Assembly (NCBI GenBank): GCA_017644005.1
Contig: JAEPMJ010000002.1
Coordinates: forward strand, 124,001-188,000
Direction of reading: 5' to 3'
DNA from: Rhizobiaceae bacterium
GTDB taxonomy: Bacteria > Pseudomonadota > Alphaproteobacteria > Rhizobiales > Rhizobiaceae
DNA: 64,000 nucleotides
Position numbers and translations under genes: made by a program
Part shown: positions 17,440-26,326 of the stretch, piece by piece
Layout of the letters: each line of letters opens with the position of its first letter
Position numbering within the stretch: the first letter of the stretch is position 1
The notes under the pieces: model-generated
Told to the model about the DNA's origin: nothing
Seen by the model: the letters and a program-made list of their open reading frames with translations, nothing else
Database searches by the model: none

Positions 17440-18198
17440 TCAGGCGCTCATTCCGCCATCCACCATCAAGGTCGTTCCTGTGGTGAAGGCGGAAAGGTCC
17501 GAAGCCAGATAGAGCACCGACCGCGCCACCTCATCTGAGCTGGCGTGACGGCCCATCGGTATCATCTCGTTGAAGAACTCCGTGCCGTCCCGGCCGATCT
17601 CGACGCCCAGGCCGCGCTCCACGGCCAGCTGGAACTCGTTATCGACAGGCCCTGGATGCACCGTGTTCACGCGTATGCCCCGTGGCGCCAGTTCCTTGGC
17701 GAGACAGCGCATCAGCCCCACCTGAGCATGTTTTGCGGTGATATAGGCATAGACGCCCGGATCGCCCCGCACACCGGCAACGCTCGATGTGATGATGAAA
17801 CTGCCGCCCCTGCCCATCAACGGGCTTAGATGCTTGGCGAGCAGAAAGCCACCACGCACATGCACGGCATAGACGGAATCGAACACGGTCTCGGAATAGT
17901 CCGCGATTGGCGCGACCGCGCCAAAATTTCCCGCATTGGAGAAGACGACGTCTATGCTGCCGAACCGTTCACGGATCAGTTCTGCAAGCTCCATCACATC
18001 CGCGCTGGATGAGACGTCGGCAGGCAGCAGGAGAGCCTTTCCTCCCTCAAGGGAAGCCTGAGCTGTCTCGAGGCCCTCCATGTTCAGATCCGACAGGACC
18101 ACCTCCGCGCCTTCGGCCATGAAGCGGCGCGCGGCGGCCAGCCCCAGGCTTCCCGCGCCGCCGGTCACGACGCAGACCTTCCCCTCAAGCAACCCCAT
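17440..18198 (-). CDS. Short-chain dehydrogenase/reductase
   Basis: A 252-residue NAD(P)-dependent oxidoreductase. The cofactor motif is TGGAGSLG near the N-terminus, the catalytic Ser is in FIITSSVAG and the catalytic Tyr/Lys pair in YAYITAKHA. The start at 18198 gives MGLLEGKVCVVTGG, the normal SDR beginning; an upstream in-frame extension overlaps the aldehyde dehydrogenase and is rejected. It is the last gene of the Liv/ALDH/SDR operon. It probably oxidises or reduces a hydroxy/keto group of an aromatic side chain. Confidence 0.9.
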   Translation of the reverse strand: MGLLEGKVCVVTGGAGSLGLAAARRFMAEGAEVVLSDLNMEGLETAQASLEGGKALLLPADVSSSADVMELAELIRERFGSIDVVFSNAGNFGAVAPIADYSETVFDSVYAVHVRGGFLLAKHLSPLMGRGGSFIITSSVAGVRGDPGVYAYITAKHAQVGLMRCLAKELAPRGIRVNTVHPGPVDNEFQLAVERGLGVEIGRDGTEFFNEMIPMGRHASSDEVARSVLYLASDLSAFTTGTTLMVDGGMSA

Positions 18199-18208
18199 GA
18201 CAGCCTCT

Positions 18209-19660
18209 TCAGATCGGATAGTGGATCGGACCGTCCTGAATGGTGATCCAGCGCAACTCGGTAAACTCGGCCACACCCCATTTGCCGCCGAAGCGGCCAT
18301 AGCCGGAGGCTTTGACGCCGCCGAATGGCATTTGCGCCTCATCATGAACGGTGGGTCCGTTTATATGGCAGATGCCGGATTCGATACGCTTTGCCACTGC
18401 CATCGCCCGATTTGTATCCCTGCCGAACACCGCCGAGGACAGTCCATATTCGGTGTCATTTGCAACGCGGACAGCCTCATCCACGCTTCCCACGCGCACG
18501 ACGGTCGTGACCGGACCGAAGGACTCTTCTCCATAAATCCGCATCGACGGCGTTACCTTGTCGAGCAGGGTGGCGTCCATGATCGTTCCTTCCAGCCGGC
18601 CGCCCGCCGCAAGGACAGCCCCCTTTGAGATCGCATCTCGGACAAGCTGCTCGATCCGACGGGCGGCACTGGTATCCACCAGGGAGCCCAGGGGCGTATC
18701 GCTGCGTTTGGGGTCCCCGGCTATAAGCGTCGCCGCCTTGCTCGCCAGTTTTTCCACAAAAGCATCGGCAACGCTCTCCATGACCACCAGTCGTTCAGTC
18801 GACATGCAGATCTGGCCCTGATTCATATAGGCGCCGAAGGCTGCCGCTGCGACTGCTTCGTCAAGATCGGCATCGTCGAGCACGATAAAGGGCGCCTTGC
18901 CGCCCAGTTCAAGAAGCGCGGGCTTCAGGTGCCGCCCGGCCGTCTCGCCTATGATGCGTCCGACCCGGGTGGAGCCGGTGAAGTTGATACGGCGGACGGC
19001 GGGATGCGCAATCAGCGCCTCCACGATATCGGCTGCGTCGTCCGGCGCATTGGAAACCGCGTTGAGGGCTCCTTTGGGCAAACCGGCCTCCACCAGGGTC
19101 TCGACAATCAGCCGATGCGTGCGCGGGCAGAGCTCGGAGGTTTTCATCACCACCGTATTGCCGCAGGCAAGCGGCGTCGCCAGCGAACGGACACCGAGGA
19201 TCACCGGCGCGTTCCAGGGCGCCATCGCCAACACGACACCAACGGGCTGGCGGATGGCCATCGCCATGCTTCCGGGCCGGTTGGACGGGACGATCTCGCC
19301 TGAGATCTGCGTCACCAACGCTGCTGCCTCGCGCAGCATTTCGGCGCCCAGCATGACGTTGAACATGGCCCAACCGGCAGTCGCGCCGATCTCCGCACCC
19401 ATGGCTTCGACAAATTCCGAACCCCGCGCCTCAAGATGATCAGCGGCCTTGTTGAGGATCTTGCGCCTTTCCCGGGGCGCAAGCGCCGACCATTCGGGAA
19501 ACGCAGCCGCGGCGCTGTCCGCGGCGCGCTGCGCATCCTCAACGGTCGCTGCGGACGCCCGCGTCGCGACTTCGCCGGAAATGGGGTTGAGGCGCTCGAA
19601 AGAAGCATCGCCTGTGGCGCCAACATTCTCATTGTCGATGAGCAGGCCGAGTTGGTCCAT
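18209..19660 (-). CDS. Aldehyde dehydrogenase, aromatic (vanillin/salicylaldehyde DH-like)
   Basis: An NAD(P)-dependent aldehyde dehydrogenase of 483 residues. The catalytic Cys is in NQGQICMSTERLVV and the Glu in LLELGGKAPF. The sequence around the Cys (GQICMSTERL) and the PWNAPVILGVRSLATPLACGNTVV stretch are characteristic of vanillin, salicylaldehyde and benzaldehyde dehydrogenases. It lies ten bases before the SDR gene and 18 after livF. With the cupin opposite, it supports an aromatic aldehyde/ketone degradation locus. Confidence 0.9.
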   Translation of the reverse strand: MDQLGLLIDNENVGATGDASFERLNPISGEVATRASAATVEDAQRAADSAAAAFPEWSALAPRERRKILNKAADHLEARGSEFVEAMGAEIGATAGWAMFNVMLGAEMLREAAALVTQISGEIVPSNRPGSMAMAIRQPVGVVLAMAPWNAPVILGVRSLATPLACGNTVVMKTSELCPRTHRLIVETLVEAGLPKGALNAVSNAPDDAADIVEALIAHPAVRRINFTGSTRVGRIIGETAGRHLKPALLELGGKAPFIVLDDADLDEAVAAAAFGAYMNQGQICMSTERLVVMESVADAFVEKLASKAATLIAGDPKRSDTPLGSLVDTSAARRIEQLVRDAISKGAVLAAGGRLEGTIMDATLLDKVTPSMRIYGEESFGPVTTVVRVGSVDEAVRVANDTEYGLSSAVFGRDTNRAMAVAKRIESGICHINGPTVHDEAQMPFGGVKASGYGRFGGKWGVAEFTELRWITIQDGPIHYPI

Positions 19661-19678
19661 TCCTTTGTCTCCTGGTCG

Positions 19679-20401
19679 CTAGTTGTTCAAGGCTGCAGCA
19701 CCGAGGAAGGCGTTCTGCACGGCCGGGTCTGTTCGAAGCTCTGCGGCACTTCCCTCGCCAACGATCCGCCCCGTCTCGAGCAGATATCCACGCTCGGCAA
19801 TGGCAAGGCTTGTCGACACATTCTGTTCCACCAGCAGAAGAGAAACACCGGTCTCCTTCACGCCGCGCAGAGCCGCGAAAAGCTCTTTCACGATAATCGG
19901 CGCAAGGCCAAGGCTGGGTTCGTCGAGCAAAAGATATCGCGGGTTGCTCATCAGCGCCCGACCGATGGCGACCATCTGCTGTTCTCCGCCGGACATGGTG
20001 CGCACAAGCTGACCACGCCTTTCACCAAGGCGTGGGAAAAGATCGAAGACCAGCTGGCGTCGGGACGTTTCCTCCGCGCGGGCACGGCGCGGATTGGCTC
20101 CGAGCAAAAGATTTTCCTCAACGGTGAGATCGCCGAACACCCCGCGTCCCTCAGGCACCAGCGCGATTCCCGTTTCCGGAACGAGATGGGCGGGCATTCC
20201 GATGATCGAGCGCCCGCCGAGGGTGATGCTGCTCTTGCCATTCGGAACCGCCAGACCGGCGATGGATTTGAGAAGAGAGGACTTGCCGGCACCATTTGCG
20301 CCGAGAATGACGACCGTCTCCCCTTCCCCCACGGTGACTGAAACCTCATCGAGGGCAAGATGGCGACCATAGCGAAGCGAGAGTTGTCTGATCTCAAGCA
20401 T
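19679..20401 (-). CDS. Branched-chain/aromatic ABC transporter ATP-binding protein, LivF type
   Basis: A 240-residue ATPase with Walker A GANGAGKSS, signature MSGGEQQMVAIGRALM and Walker B YLLLDEPSLGLAP. LivF rather than LivG is indicated by the short MLEIRQLSLRYG start and the SLGLAPIIVKELF phrase. The ATG at 20401 overlaps the LivG stop by eight bases. Liv-type importers often carry aromatic acids in proteobacterial catabolic loci. Confidence 0.92.
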   Translation of the reverse strand: MLEIRQLSLRYGRHLALDEVSVTVGEGETVVILGANGAGKSSLLKSIAGLAVPNGKSSITLGGRSIIGMPAHLVPETGIALVPEGRGVFGDLTVEENLLLGANPRRARAEETSRRQLVFDLFPRLGERRGQLVRTMSGGEQQMVAIGRALMSNPRYLLLDEPSLGLAPIIVKELFAALRGVKETGVSLLLVEQNVSTSLAIAERGYLLETGRIVGEGSAAELRTDPAVQNAFLGAAALNN

Positions 20402-21122
20402 CGGCTTCCCCCAGATAGGCGCGAACGACATCCGGTTCGGCCAGCACGGCCACCGTCGGCCCGTCTGCAATGATCGCGCCCGCATTCATCACCACAGCGC
20501 GCGTGCAAAGCGCCCGCACAGCCTCCATGATGTGCTCGACCAGCAGAATGGTCATGCCACGCTGGCGCAGGGAAAGGATGAGATCGATCCCCACCCGCAA
20601 TTCGGTCGGGTTCAGGCCCGACAGCCACTCATCGAGAAGCAACAGGCGCGGCTCGGCAGCGAGCGCCCGGGCAAGTTCCATGCGCTTCTGGTCTATATAG
20701 GTAAGGTCGTCCGCCTTCTCTCCTCCGCGTCCGATCAGGCCTACCTCTTCCAGCAGGGCATCGGCCTGTCGCTCGGCGTCGGTGCCCCAAAGTCCGTTCT
20801 GGCGAAAGGCCAGCGCCGCCACCACATTCTCACGCACCGTCAGGGATGGAAGAATGCGCACCAGCTGGAAGGTTCGTGCCACGCCACGATGCGCGATACG
20901 ATGAGGAGCGAGACCGGCAATTTCAGCCCCGGCAAGGCGGATGTGACCGGCGGTCGGGACAAGTGCGCCGGAGATCATATTCAGCACCGTCGTCTTTCCC
21001 GAACCGTTCGGCCCGAGCAGAGCGACGATTTCCCCCTCCTCTACCGAGAACATGACGTCGCTGACCGCGGTGAGGCCGCCGAACTGCTTGTACAGTCCCT
21101 CAATGGCAAGAAGCGCCGTCAT
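20394..21122 (-). CDS. Branched-chain/aromatic ABC transporter ATP-binding protein, LivG type
   Basis: A 242-residue ATPase, the second of the pair. Walker A is GPNGSGKTT and Walker B LLLLDEWLSGLNP. The signature is unusual: the usual LSGGQ is replaced by DDLTYIDQKRMELARALA, where a few Liv/Urt-type ATPases also diverge. Walker B carries W instead of P after DE. The start overlaps the LivM stop by four bases. Confidence 0.9.
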   Translation of the reverse strand: MTALLAIEGLYKQFGGLTAVSDVMFSVEEGEIVALLGPNGSGKTTVLNMISGALVPTAGHIRLAGAEIAGLAPHRIAHRGVARTFQLVRILPSLTVRENVVAALAFRQNGLWGTDAERQADALLEEVGLIGRGGEKADDLTYIDQKRMELARALAAEPRLLLLDEWLSGLNPTELRVGIDLILSLRQRGMTILLVEHIMEAVRALCTRAVVMNAGAIIADGPTVAVLAEPDVVRAYLGEADA

Positions 21123-22078
21123 TGCACGACCTCCTTGCCGACCGGTACATTCTCAGGGACGCTGCGCGCTGGCCGTTTCCACAATTTCTCGACCATCGCC
21201 AGAACGCCCTGCGGCATCACGAAAACGATGGCGATGAAAAGCAGGCCGAGAATGATCGAGTAGTGGTTGGGAAAGTTGGCGCTCAGCCACTCGAACAGCA
21301 GGAAGAGCGGTATGGCACCAAGAAGCGGTCCCCAGAGCCGGTTGGCTCCGCCGAGCAATGCCATGATGAGCGTGAGAAACGAAATCGTCTGGTTGAAGAC
21401 GATCGATGGCTCCACATAGGTCCAGCGTGGCGCCTGAATCGCGCCGACCAGCGTGATGATGGTCGCCGATACCGCAAAGAGCGTGAGCTTGACCCGGGCG
21501 ATATTGATCCCGGCATGGGCGGCCACCACCTCGTCGTCGCCGATCACCTTCAGGGCAAGGCCGATGCGCGAGCGCCCGATCGCCCAGCCGATGCCGATCG
21601 TAACCGCAGCAAGGGCAAGAAGCTGCCAGTAGATCTGTTCGCCGCTGATGGGCAGGAAAATGTAACGGCCAAGCGTGCCCGTGACATTGACCTCATACCA
21701 GGTGACAAGCTGACGGACGAGTTCGGCGAGACCGAAGGTGAAGATGACAAAGTAGACTCCGGCAAGCCGCAGTGTCGCCAAACCCACCACCAGCGCCACG
21801 CACAGGCCTATGGCGGCGGCGACCAGCAGGATCACCGGATAGGGAAGCGTCTCGCTCAGCACGGCAACCGTGTAGGCACCGATACCGAAAAAGGCGACCG
21901 TGGCCAGTGAGACATAGCGGGTAGGGCCTGAAAACAGCGCCCAGGCACTCGCAAGCGTGACGTAACCGGTCAGGCCAAGCAGAAGACCCACCCCATAGGC
22001 GCCGAACTGGGTGGGAACCCAGGCGAGCGCAGCCAGCGCGCCGACGAAAAAGAGAACGGCAAGCACAGTACGGAACAT
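21119..22078 (-). CDS. Branched-chain/aromatic ABC transporter permease, LivM type
   Basis: An inner-membrane permease of 319 residues with about ten hydrophobic helices. The ATG at 22078 is preferred because it forms an ATGA overlap with the LivH stop and gives MFRTVLAVLFFVGALAALAW. A 13-residue extension is possible but unneeded. It contains the LivM-typical PLLGAIPLFLLFEWLS and VIGDDEVVAAHAGINIARVKL segments. Confidence 0.9.
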   Translation of the reverse strand: MFRTVLAVLFFVGALAALAWVPTQFGAYGVGLLLGLTGYVTLASAWALFSGPTRYVSLATVAFFGIGAYTVAVLSETLPYPVILLVAAAIGLCVALVVGLATLRLAGVYFVIFTFGLAELVRQLVTWYEVNVTGTLGRYIFLPISGEQIYWQLLALAAVTIGIGWAIGRSRIGLALKVIGDDEVVAAHAGINIARVKLTLFAVSATIITLVGAIQAPRWTYVEPSIVFNQTISFLTLIMALLGGANRLWGPLLGAIPLFLLFEWLSANFPNHYSIILGLLFIAIVFVMPQGVLAMVEKLWKRPARSVPENVPVGKEVVQ

Positions 22079-22950
22079 CAGCGGGCCGCCTTGCCGAACA
22101 GACCCGACGGACGCCACAGCAGTACCGACAGGAAAATGAGATAGGTAGCAGCCAGGGTCAGTCCCGGATCGATATAGGTGGCGACGAAGGTTTCCACGAG
22201 ACCGAGCAGCAGCCCGGCAACGAGCGCGCCCATCAAGTTGCCGAGGCCACCCATGATGACCACGACGAGCGCCTTCATCGTGAAGACAACACCCATGGAA
22301 GCCGTGAAGGTCTGATACATGGAGATCATGACCCCGCCGGACGCCGCGAGCATCGTCCCGAGAGCGAAAGCGAACCGCGCGGTCTTGTTGACGTCGATGC
22401 CCACAAGCGGCGCTGAATTGGGAGCGACGGCCACGGCACGAACACGCGTTCCCCAGCGCGTATGCGCCAGCGCCAGATAAAGAGCGCCGCCGATCAGAAC
22501 CGCAAGCGCGAAAGCCAGCAGCCGGTTGGCGGCAATCGTCGTTCCAAGAACGTTCACGCCGACATTCATGTAATTGTAGCTCGTATAGTTGGAGCCGAAG
22601 AAAACCAGCATGACGCCCTGGATGACGAACAGAAGGCCGAAGGTGGCCAGGATGGAGTCCACTTCCAGATTGCCGGTTTTTACGGAGCGCCGAACGAGCG
22701 GCTGCATCATGATGCCGTAAATGCCATAGCCGAGCGCAAAGGCGACGGGCAGGATGAAAATCAGCCCCAAAAGAGGATTGATGCCGACCACTGAAAACAG
22801 GAGAAATGCGCCAAAGGCGAATAGAATGATCGTCTCACCATAGGCGAGGTTCATGATCCGGGAAATCCCGTATTGAAGCGTCAGCCCCATGGCGATGAGC
22901 GCGTAGGTGCCACCCAGCACAAGGCCGGAGATCAGAACGGTGGTTGGCAT
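22078..22950 (-). CDS. Branched-chain/aromatic ABC transporter permease, LivH type
   Basis: A 290-residue inner-membrane permease, the LivH partner. Typical features are the N-terminal SGLVLGGTYALIAMGLTLQYG and the C-terminal GGLGNLMGALVAGLLLGLVE. It is separated from the upstream binding-protein gene by a 97-base gap containing a hairpin, which would allow the binding protein to be made in excess. Confidence 0.92.
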   Translation of the reverse strand: MPTTVLISGLVLGGTYALIAMGLTLQYGISRIMNLAYGETIILFAFGAFLLFSVVGINPLLGLIFILPVAFALGYGIYGIMMQPLVRRSVKTGNLEVDSILATFGLLFVIQGVMLVFFGSNYTSYNYMNVGVNVLGTTIAANRLLAFALAVLIGGALYLALAHTRWGTRVRAVAVAPNSAPLVGIDVNKTARFAFALGTMLAASGGVMISMYQTFTASMGVVFTMKALVVVIMGGLGNLMGALVAGLLLGLVETFVATYIDPGLTLAATYLIFLSVLLWRPSGLFGKAAR

Positions 22951-22977
22951 TACCTGGTATTCTCCGTATCCGCGGCG

Positions 22978-23010
22978 CTCCGCCGCCCCTCCTCACGAAG
23001 GACGGCGGAG
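22978..23010 (-). terminator. Intercistronic hairpin between binding protein and livH
   Basis: CTCCGCCG at 22978-22985 pairs perfectly with CGGCGGAG at 23003-23010. No U-run follows, so it is more likely an mRNA-stabilising or attenuating hairpin than a full terminator. Confidence 0.5.
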
Positions 23011-23047
23011 TGGCCCGTTCCCGAACCGCAAGAACGTGATTGCAAAG

Positions 23048-24277
23048 TCAGTTTGCCGCCGCCCAGGGCTGCTTGGGAAGCCGCGGTTTCGAGGCACCGG
23101 GCCGATCGGCGGGCGCAAGAGCAACGAATTGCCCGTCCTGCCACTGGCCTGCCCACCACATGTCACGGAACTGGCGGTCCTGAAGTTTGACCTCTCCGAT
23201 CACCGTATCGAATGTGCCGGTCGCCAGTTCCTCCGTAACGTCGCCACGGTCGAGCCCAACACGGCGGATCGCTTCCTGAAGCATTTGCAGCGTGGCATAG
23301 GTCACGACGCTGCCCCAATAGTCGGGTGCGGCACCTAGAACTTCCTCGTGATGTTTGCGGTATTCCATGACCTTAGGATTGGAGACGTCCGTCCCGCCAA
23401 GTCCCATGATTCCGGTGGCCTTTTCGCCGTTGGCGGCGAGATAGGACGGAAACTGGGTACCAACTCCGAGAAAAAGGACTTTTGGATTGTAATCGGCAAC
23501 CTGCGTCTGCTGCGTCAGGGCGAAGGTGTCCGGCGGATACGAAAACGCCACAAAAGAATCTGCGCCGCTTTGCGCCGCTTCATTGATCATGGGTGTGAAA
23601 TCGGTCGTACCGGGTGGATAAGTCCGATCATAGACAATCTCGAAGTCCGCCTCTTCGAAATCGGCGCGCGCCGCGGTCACGAGATCGATGCCAAACCCTT
23701 CGGCGACGGAGATGACGGCGACCTTCCTGTTGATGGTGCCCTCATCTGCAGCACCAGCGAGAATATCCACCAGGGCCGCCGTATAGTCGGACCCGCCACC
23801 ATGCATCCAGAAGCTGCGCGGCCAGCGTTTTACAAACTCCGGTGCCTTGTCGGTAACCGCCGAAATTGCCAGTTGCGGATAGCCAAAACGGTCGAAGATC
23901 GGTGCTGCAGCCAGATTGAAGCCCGTACCCCAGGGCGCGAGGATGAAATCGACTTCGTCCTGGGTGGCCAGTCGCTCGATCGAGCGAACCACCTCTTCCG
24001 ACGACGAACGGTCGTCATATTCGACGACTTCGATCGGCAGACGCGAACCGTCGGGCAGTTCGAGCCCTCCGGCATCGTTCACATCCTTGACCCAGAGCTT
24101 GTAGTTCGGGATCGTCGTAATCCCTGCGCCGCCGGCATTCGCACCGCTCTTGGAAATCGCATAGCCGATCTTGACGGAACTGCGCTCCTGCGCAGCGGCA
24201 TCGGGTGCCCCAGCGCCGGCCGCCGCAACAACGGCGCCAAGCGCAAACATGATTGTCCTGCGGGAATAGATACCCAT
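23048..24277 (-). CDS. Branched-chain/aromatic ABC transporter substrate-binding protein
   Basis: A 409-residue periplasmic binding protein of the Leu/Ile/Val fold. The N-terminus has RRTIMFALGAVVAAAGAGAP, a signal peptide with an Arg pair followed by a cut near AAAQE. The VKIGYAISKSG start of the mature domain and the repeated DVNDAGG phrase are typical. It heads the operon for LivHMGF, ALDH and SDR, with a strong GGAGGAGG binding site. The divergent AraC regulator probably controls it. Confidence 0.92.
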   Translation of the reverse strand: MGIYSRRTIMFALGAVVAAAGAGAPDAAAQERSSVKIGYAISKSGANAGGAGITTIPNYKLWVKDVNDAGGLELPDGSRLPIEVVEYDDRSSSEEVVRSIERLATQDEVDFILAPWGTGFNLAAAPIFDRFGYPQLAISAVTDKAPEFVKRWPRSFWMHGGGSDYTAALVDILAGAADEGTINRKVAVISVAEGFGIDLVTAARADFEEADFEIVYDRTYPPGTTDFTPMINEAAQSGADSFVAFSYPPDTFALTQQTQVADYNPKVLFLGVGTQFPSYLAANGEKATGIMGLGGTDVSNPKVMEYRKHHEEVLGAAPDYWGSVVTYATLQMLQEAIRRVGLDRGDVTEELATGTFDTVIGEVKLQDRQFRDMWWAGQWQDGQFVALAPADRPGASKPRLPKQPWAAAN

Positions 24278-24409
24278 TTTATCCTCCTCCGTTAGCCGTT
24301 CTTCGATGCGTGCACTGGCGCGCTTTCGATCACACGGTCTCGTAAAAAGTAGCGAAGGCTCTGCAGCTCAGAAATAGACTTTTTGGGGAGATACTTGTAC
24401 TTTTCACGG

Positions 24410-25309
24410 ATGGACCTGCACCACGCAACCGCACATCTACCGGCACCCTCTCGCCTTGATCTGGCGAGCGAGCTCGAGGCTCAAGCCATTCAATCGCCTC
24501 TCGACCGGGCCGAATGGACGCTCCATGGCCGCCGCAACCGCATTTTTGTACTCCAGTCGGGAGGTGGCAAAGTCTCGCATTCCGGGGAGGATACGACCCT
24601 GGCCGCCCCCTGCCTCGTCTGGATTCCAGAGGGGAACATGGCCCTGCTCACGCTTCACGCGGGTGCGCGCGGCGCATGGATGGCGCTCAGCACCGCTGCG
24701 ATGGGTGAAATTCCCCTACCCGCTCACGTTGCACAGGAACTGGGTCGTCTGGCCGACCAGACGCGATTGGGCACGAAGCTAGAAAACCGCACAGCGCGGC
24801 GGCTTTGCGAAATGCTGGCAACAATGGAGTACGAGCTTCGTGAGCGCGAACCCGGCGCACACGATATGATCCGCCATCTATTGGCGCTTATCGGCGTTCT
24901 GCTCTGGCGCAGTTCGGATCTGGTACCTTCCGACCCGCAGCCCGCGCCGCGCGTCATCGTCGGAAATTTTCTGCAGATGATCGATCTGCAGATGCGACAG
25001 CACTGGTCGGTCGCCGATTATGCCCGCTATCTCGGTGTCTCCACGGACAGGTTAAACACCGCGGTTCAGCGTGCCACGGGGCGCACTCCGCTCGCCGTTA
25101 TCCATGCCCGGCTCACGCTCGCCGCCTGTCAGATGCTGGAGAGTTCGGGGCTTCAGATCTCCGAGATCGCCAGCCTTCTTGGATTTGAGGACGCCGCCTA
25201 TTTCAGCCGCTTTTTCAAGCGAATGGCCGGCAAATCCCCGCGCCAGTACAGAACCGCCGCGGCACAGCGCCAACTTCCCATGACGAACTCGTTCGCGGCC
25301 TGGCCGTGA
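24410..25309 (+). CDS. AraC family transcriptional regulator
   Basis: A regulator of about 300 residues with an N-terminal cupin-like sensor half and a C-terminal double HTH (WSVADYARYLGVSTDRLN and ISEIASLLGFEDAAYFSRFFKRMAG). The start is uncertain: the ATG at 24410 has no close Shine-Dalgarno, while TTG codons 15 and 27 bases upstream follow GGGGAG better. It resembles the PobR/HpaA type of AraC proteins that sense hydroxyaromatic acids. It is divergent from the Liv operon and upstream of the amidase gene. Confidence 0.88.
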   Translation: MDLHHATAHLPAPSRLDLASELEAQAIQSPLDRAEWTLHGRRNRIFVLQSGGGKVSHSGEDTTLAAPCLVWIPEGNMALLTLHAGARGAWMALSTAAMGEIPLPAHVAQELGRLADQTRLGTKLENRTARRLCEMLATMEYELREREPGAHDMIRHLLALIGVLLWRSSDLVPSDPQPAPRVIVGNFLQMIDLQMRQHWSVADYARYLGVSTDRLNTAVQRATGRTPLAVIHARLTLAACQMLESSGLQISEIASLLGFEDAAYFSRFFKRMAGKSPRQYRTAAAQRQLPMTNSFAAWP

Positions 25310-25384
25310 TCCACTCCCGGTCTTTTCCTGTCTTTCGCCCCGCGCGTGCCTTCGATAAGCAAGGAGGGGAATCAGGAGAATGCC

Positions 25385-26326
25385 ATGCGAGGTCACCATC
25401 ATCTGAGGGCGACCCCCTCCACCTGTCACTGGGGGTTCTTCGACGGCGCGCGCGAGCCCGCCCTCAACGTGCGCAGCGGTGAACGAGTAACCATCGACAC
25501 TGTTTCCGGCGGACCGGAAGTGCAGCCCGGGAAGGGCTTCGCGATCCTTCCTGAAATGTCGGCGATCCACAGCCGGACCGACCGCGCAATCGGGCCGCAC
25601 ATCCTCACAGGACCGATAGCGATCGAGGATGCCAGGCCCGGCGATGCGCTGGAGATTCGCATCCACGCCGTCCGGCTCCGCCAGGATTGGGGCTATATGC
25701 TGATCCGTCCCCTCCTTGGCACCCTCCCCCATCAGTTCGATCTGGAGCGTACGGTTCACATCCCGCTGGACGACGAACGCCATACCGCCGCCCTGCCCTG
25801 GGGCGGTGAACTCAAGCTCAATCCGTTTCTCGGCGTTATGGGCGTTGCACCCCCGGCCCACTGGAACCGCATCACCTCTCTGGTGCCGCGCGTGCACGGC
25901 GGCAATATCGACAACAAGGAGCTCACCGCCGGGTCGGTGCTCTATCTTCCGGTGCTGGTCGATGGAGCGCTCTTTTCCTGCGGCGACGGCCACGCGGCGC
26001 AAGGCGATGGTGAAGTGTGTCTCACGGCAATCGAGACGGCGCTCCAGGTGGCGCTCGAATTCCATGTGCGCCGTGATCTCGTGCTTGATTTTCCCCGCGC
26101 CGAAACGCCCACACATCTGATCACCATGGCCATGGGACCGGATTTGGACCTGTGCGCCGAGCAAGCCCTCTCGCGCATGATCGACCTGCTCGCCGATTCA
26201 GCCGGTCTGACGCGCGAAGACGCCTATATGCTGTGCAGCATCGCCGGCGACCTGCACATCACCCAAACGGTCAACCAGAACAAGGGCGTGCACATGATGC
26301 TCAACAAGGATGTTCTGCCGCGTTAG
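25385..26326 (+). CDS. Acetamidase/formamidase family protein
   Basis: A 313-residue FmdA/AmdA family amidohydrolase; members hydrolyse formamide, acetamide or similar small amides to ammonia and acid. Family signatures include GPHILTGPIAIEDARPGDALEI, RVHGGNIDNKEL and FSCGDGHAAQGDGEVC. The ATG at 25385 lies six bases after AGGAGA; a longer in-frame start is less likely. It follows the AraC gene and ends in a 4-base overlap with the convergent hmuV gene. Its link with the neighbouring aromatic genes is unproven. Confidence 0.88.
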   Translation: MRGHHHLRATPSTCHWGFFDGAREPALNVRSGERVTIDTVSGGPEVQPGKGFAILPEMSAIHSRTDRAIGPHILTGPIAIEDARPGDALEIRIHAVRLRQDWGYMLIRPLLGTLPHQFDLERTVHIPLDDERHTAALPWGGELKLNPFLGVMGVAPPAHWNRITSLVPRVHGGNIDNKELTAGSVLYLPVLVDGALFSCGDGHAAQGDGEVCLTAIETALQVALEFHVRRDLVLDFPRAETPTHLITMAMGPDLDLCAEQALSRMIDLLADSAGLTREDAYMLCSIAGDLHITQTVNQNKGVHMMLNKDVLPR

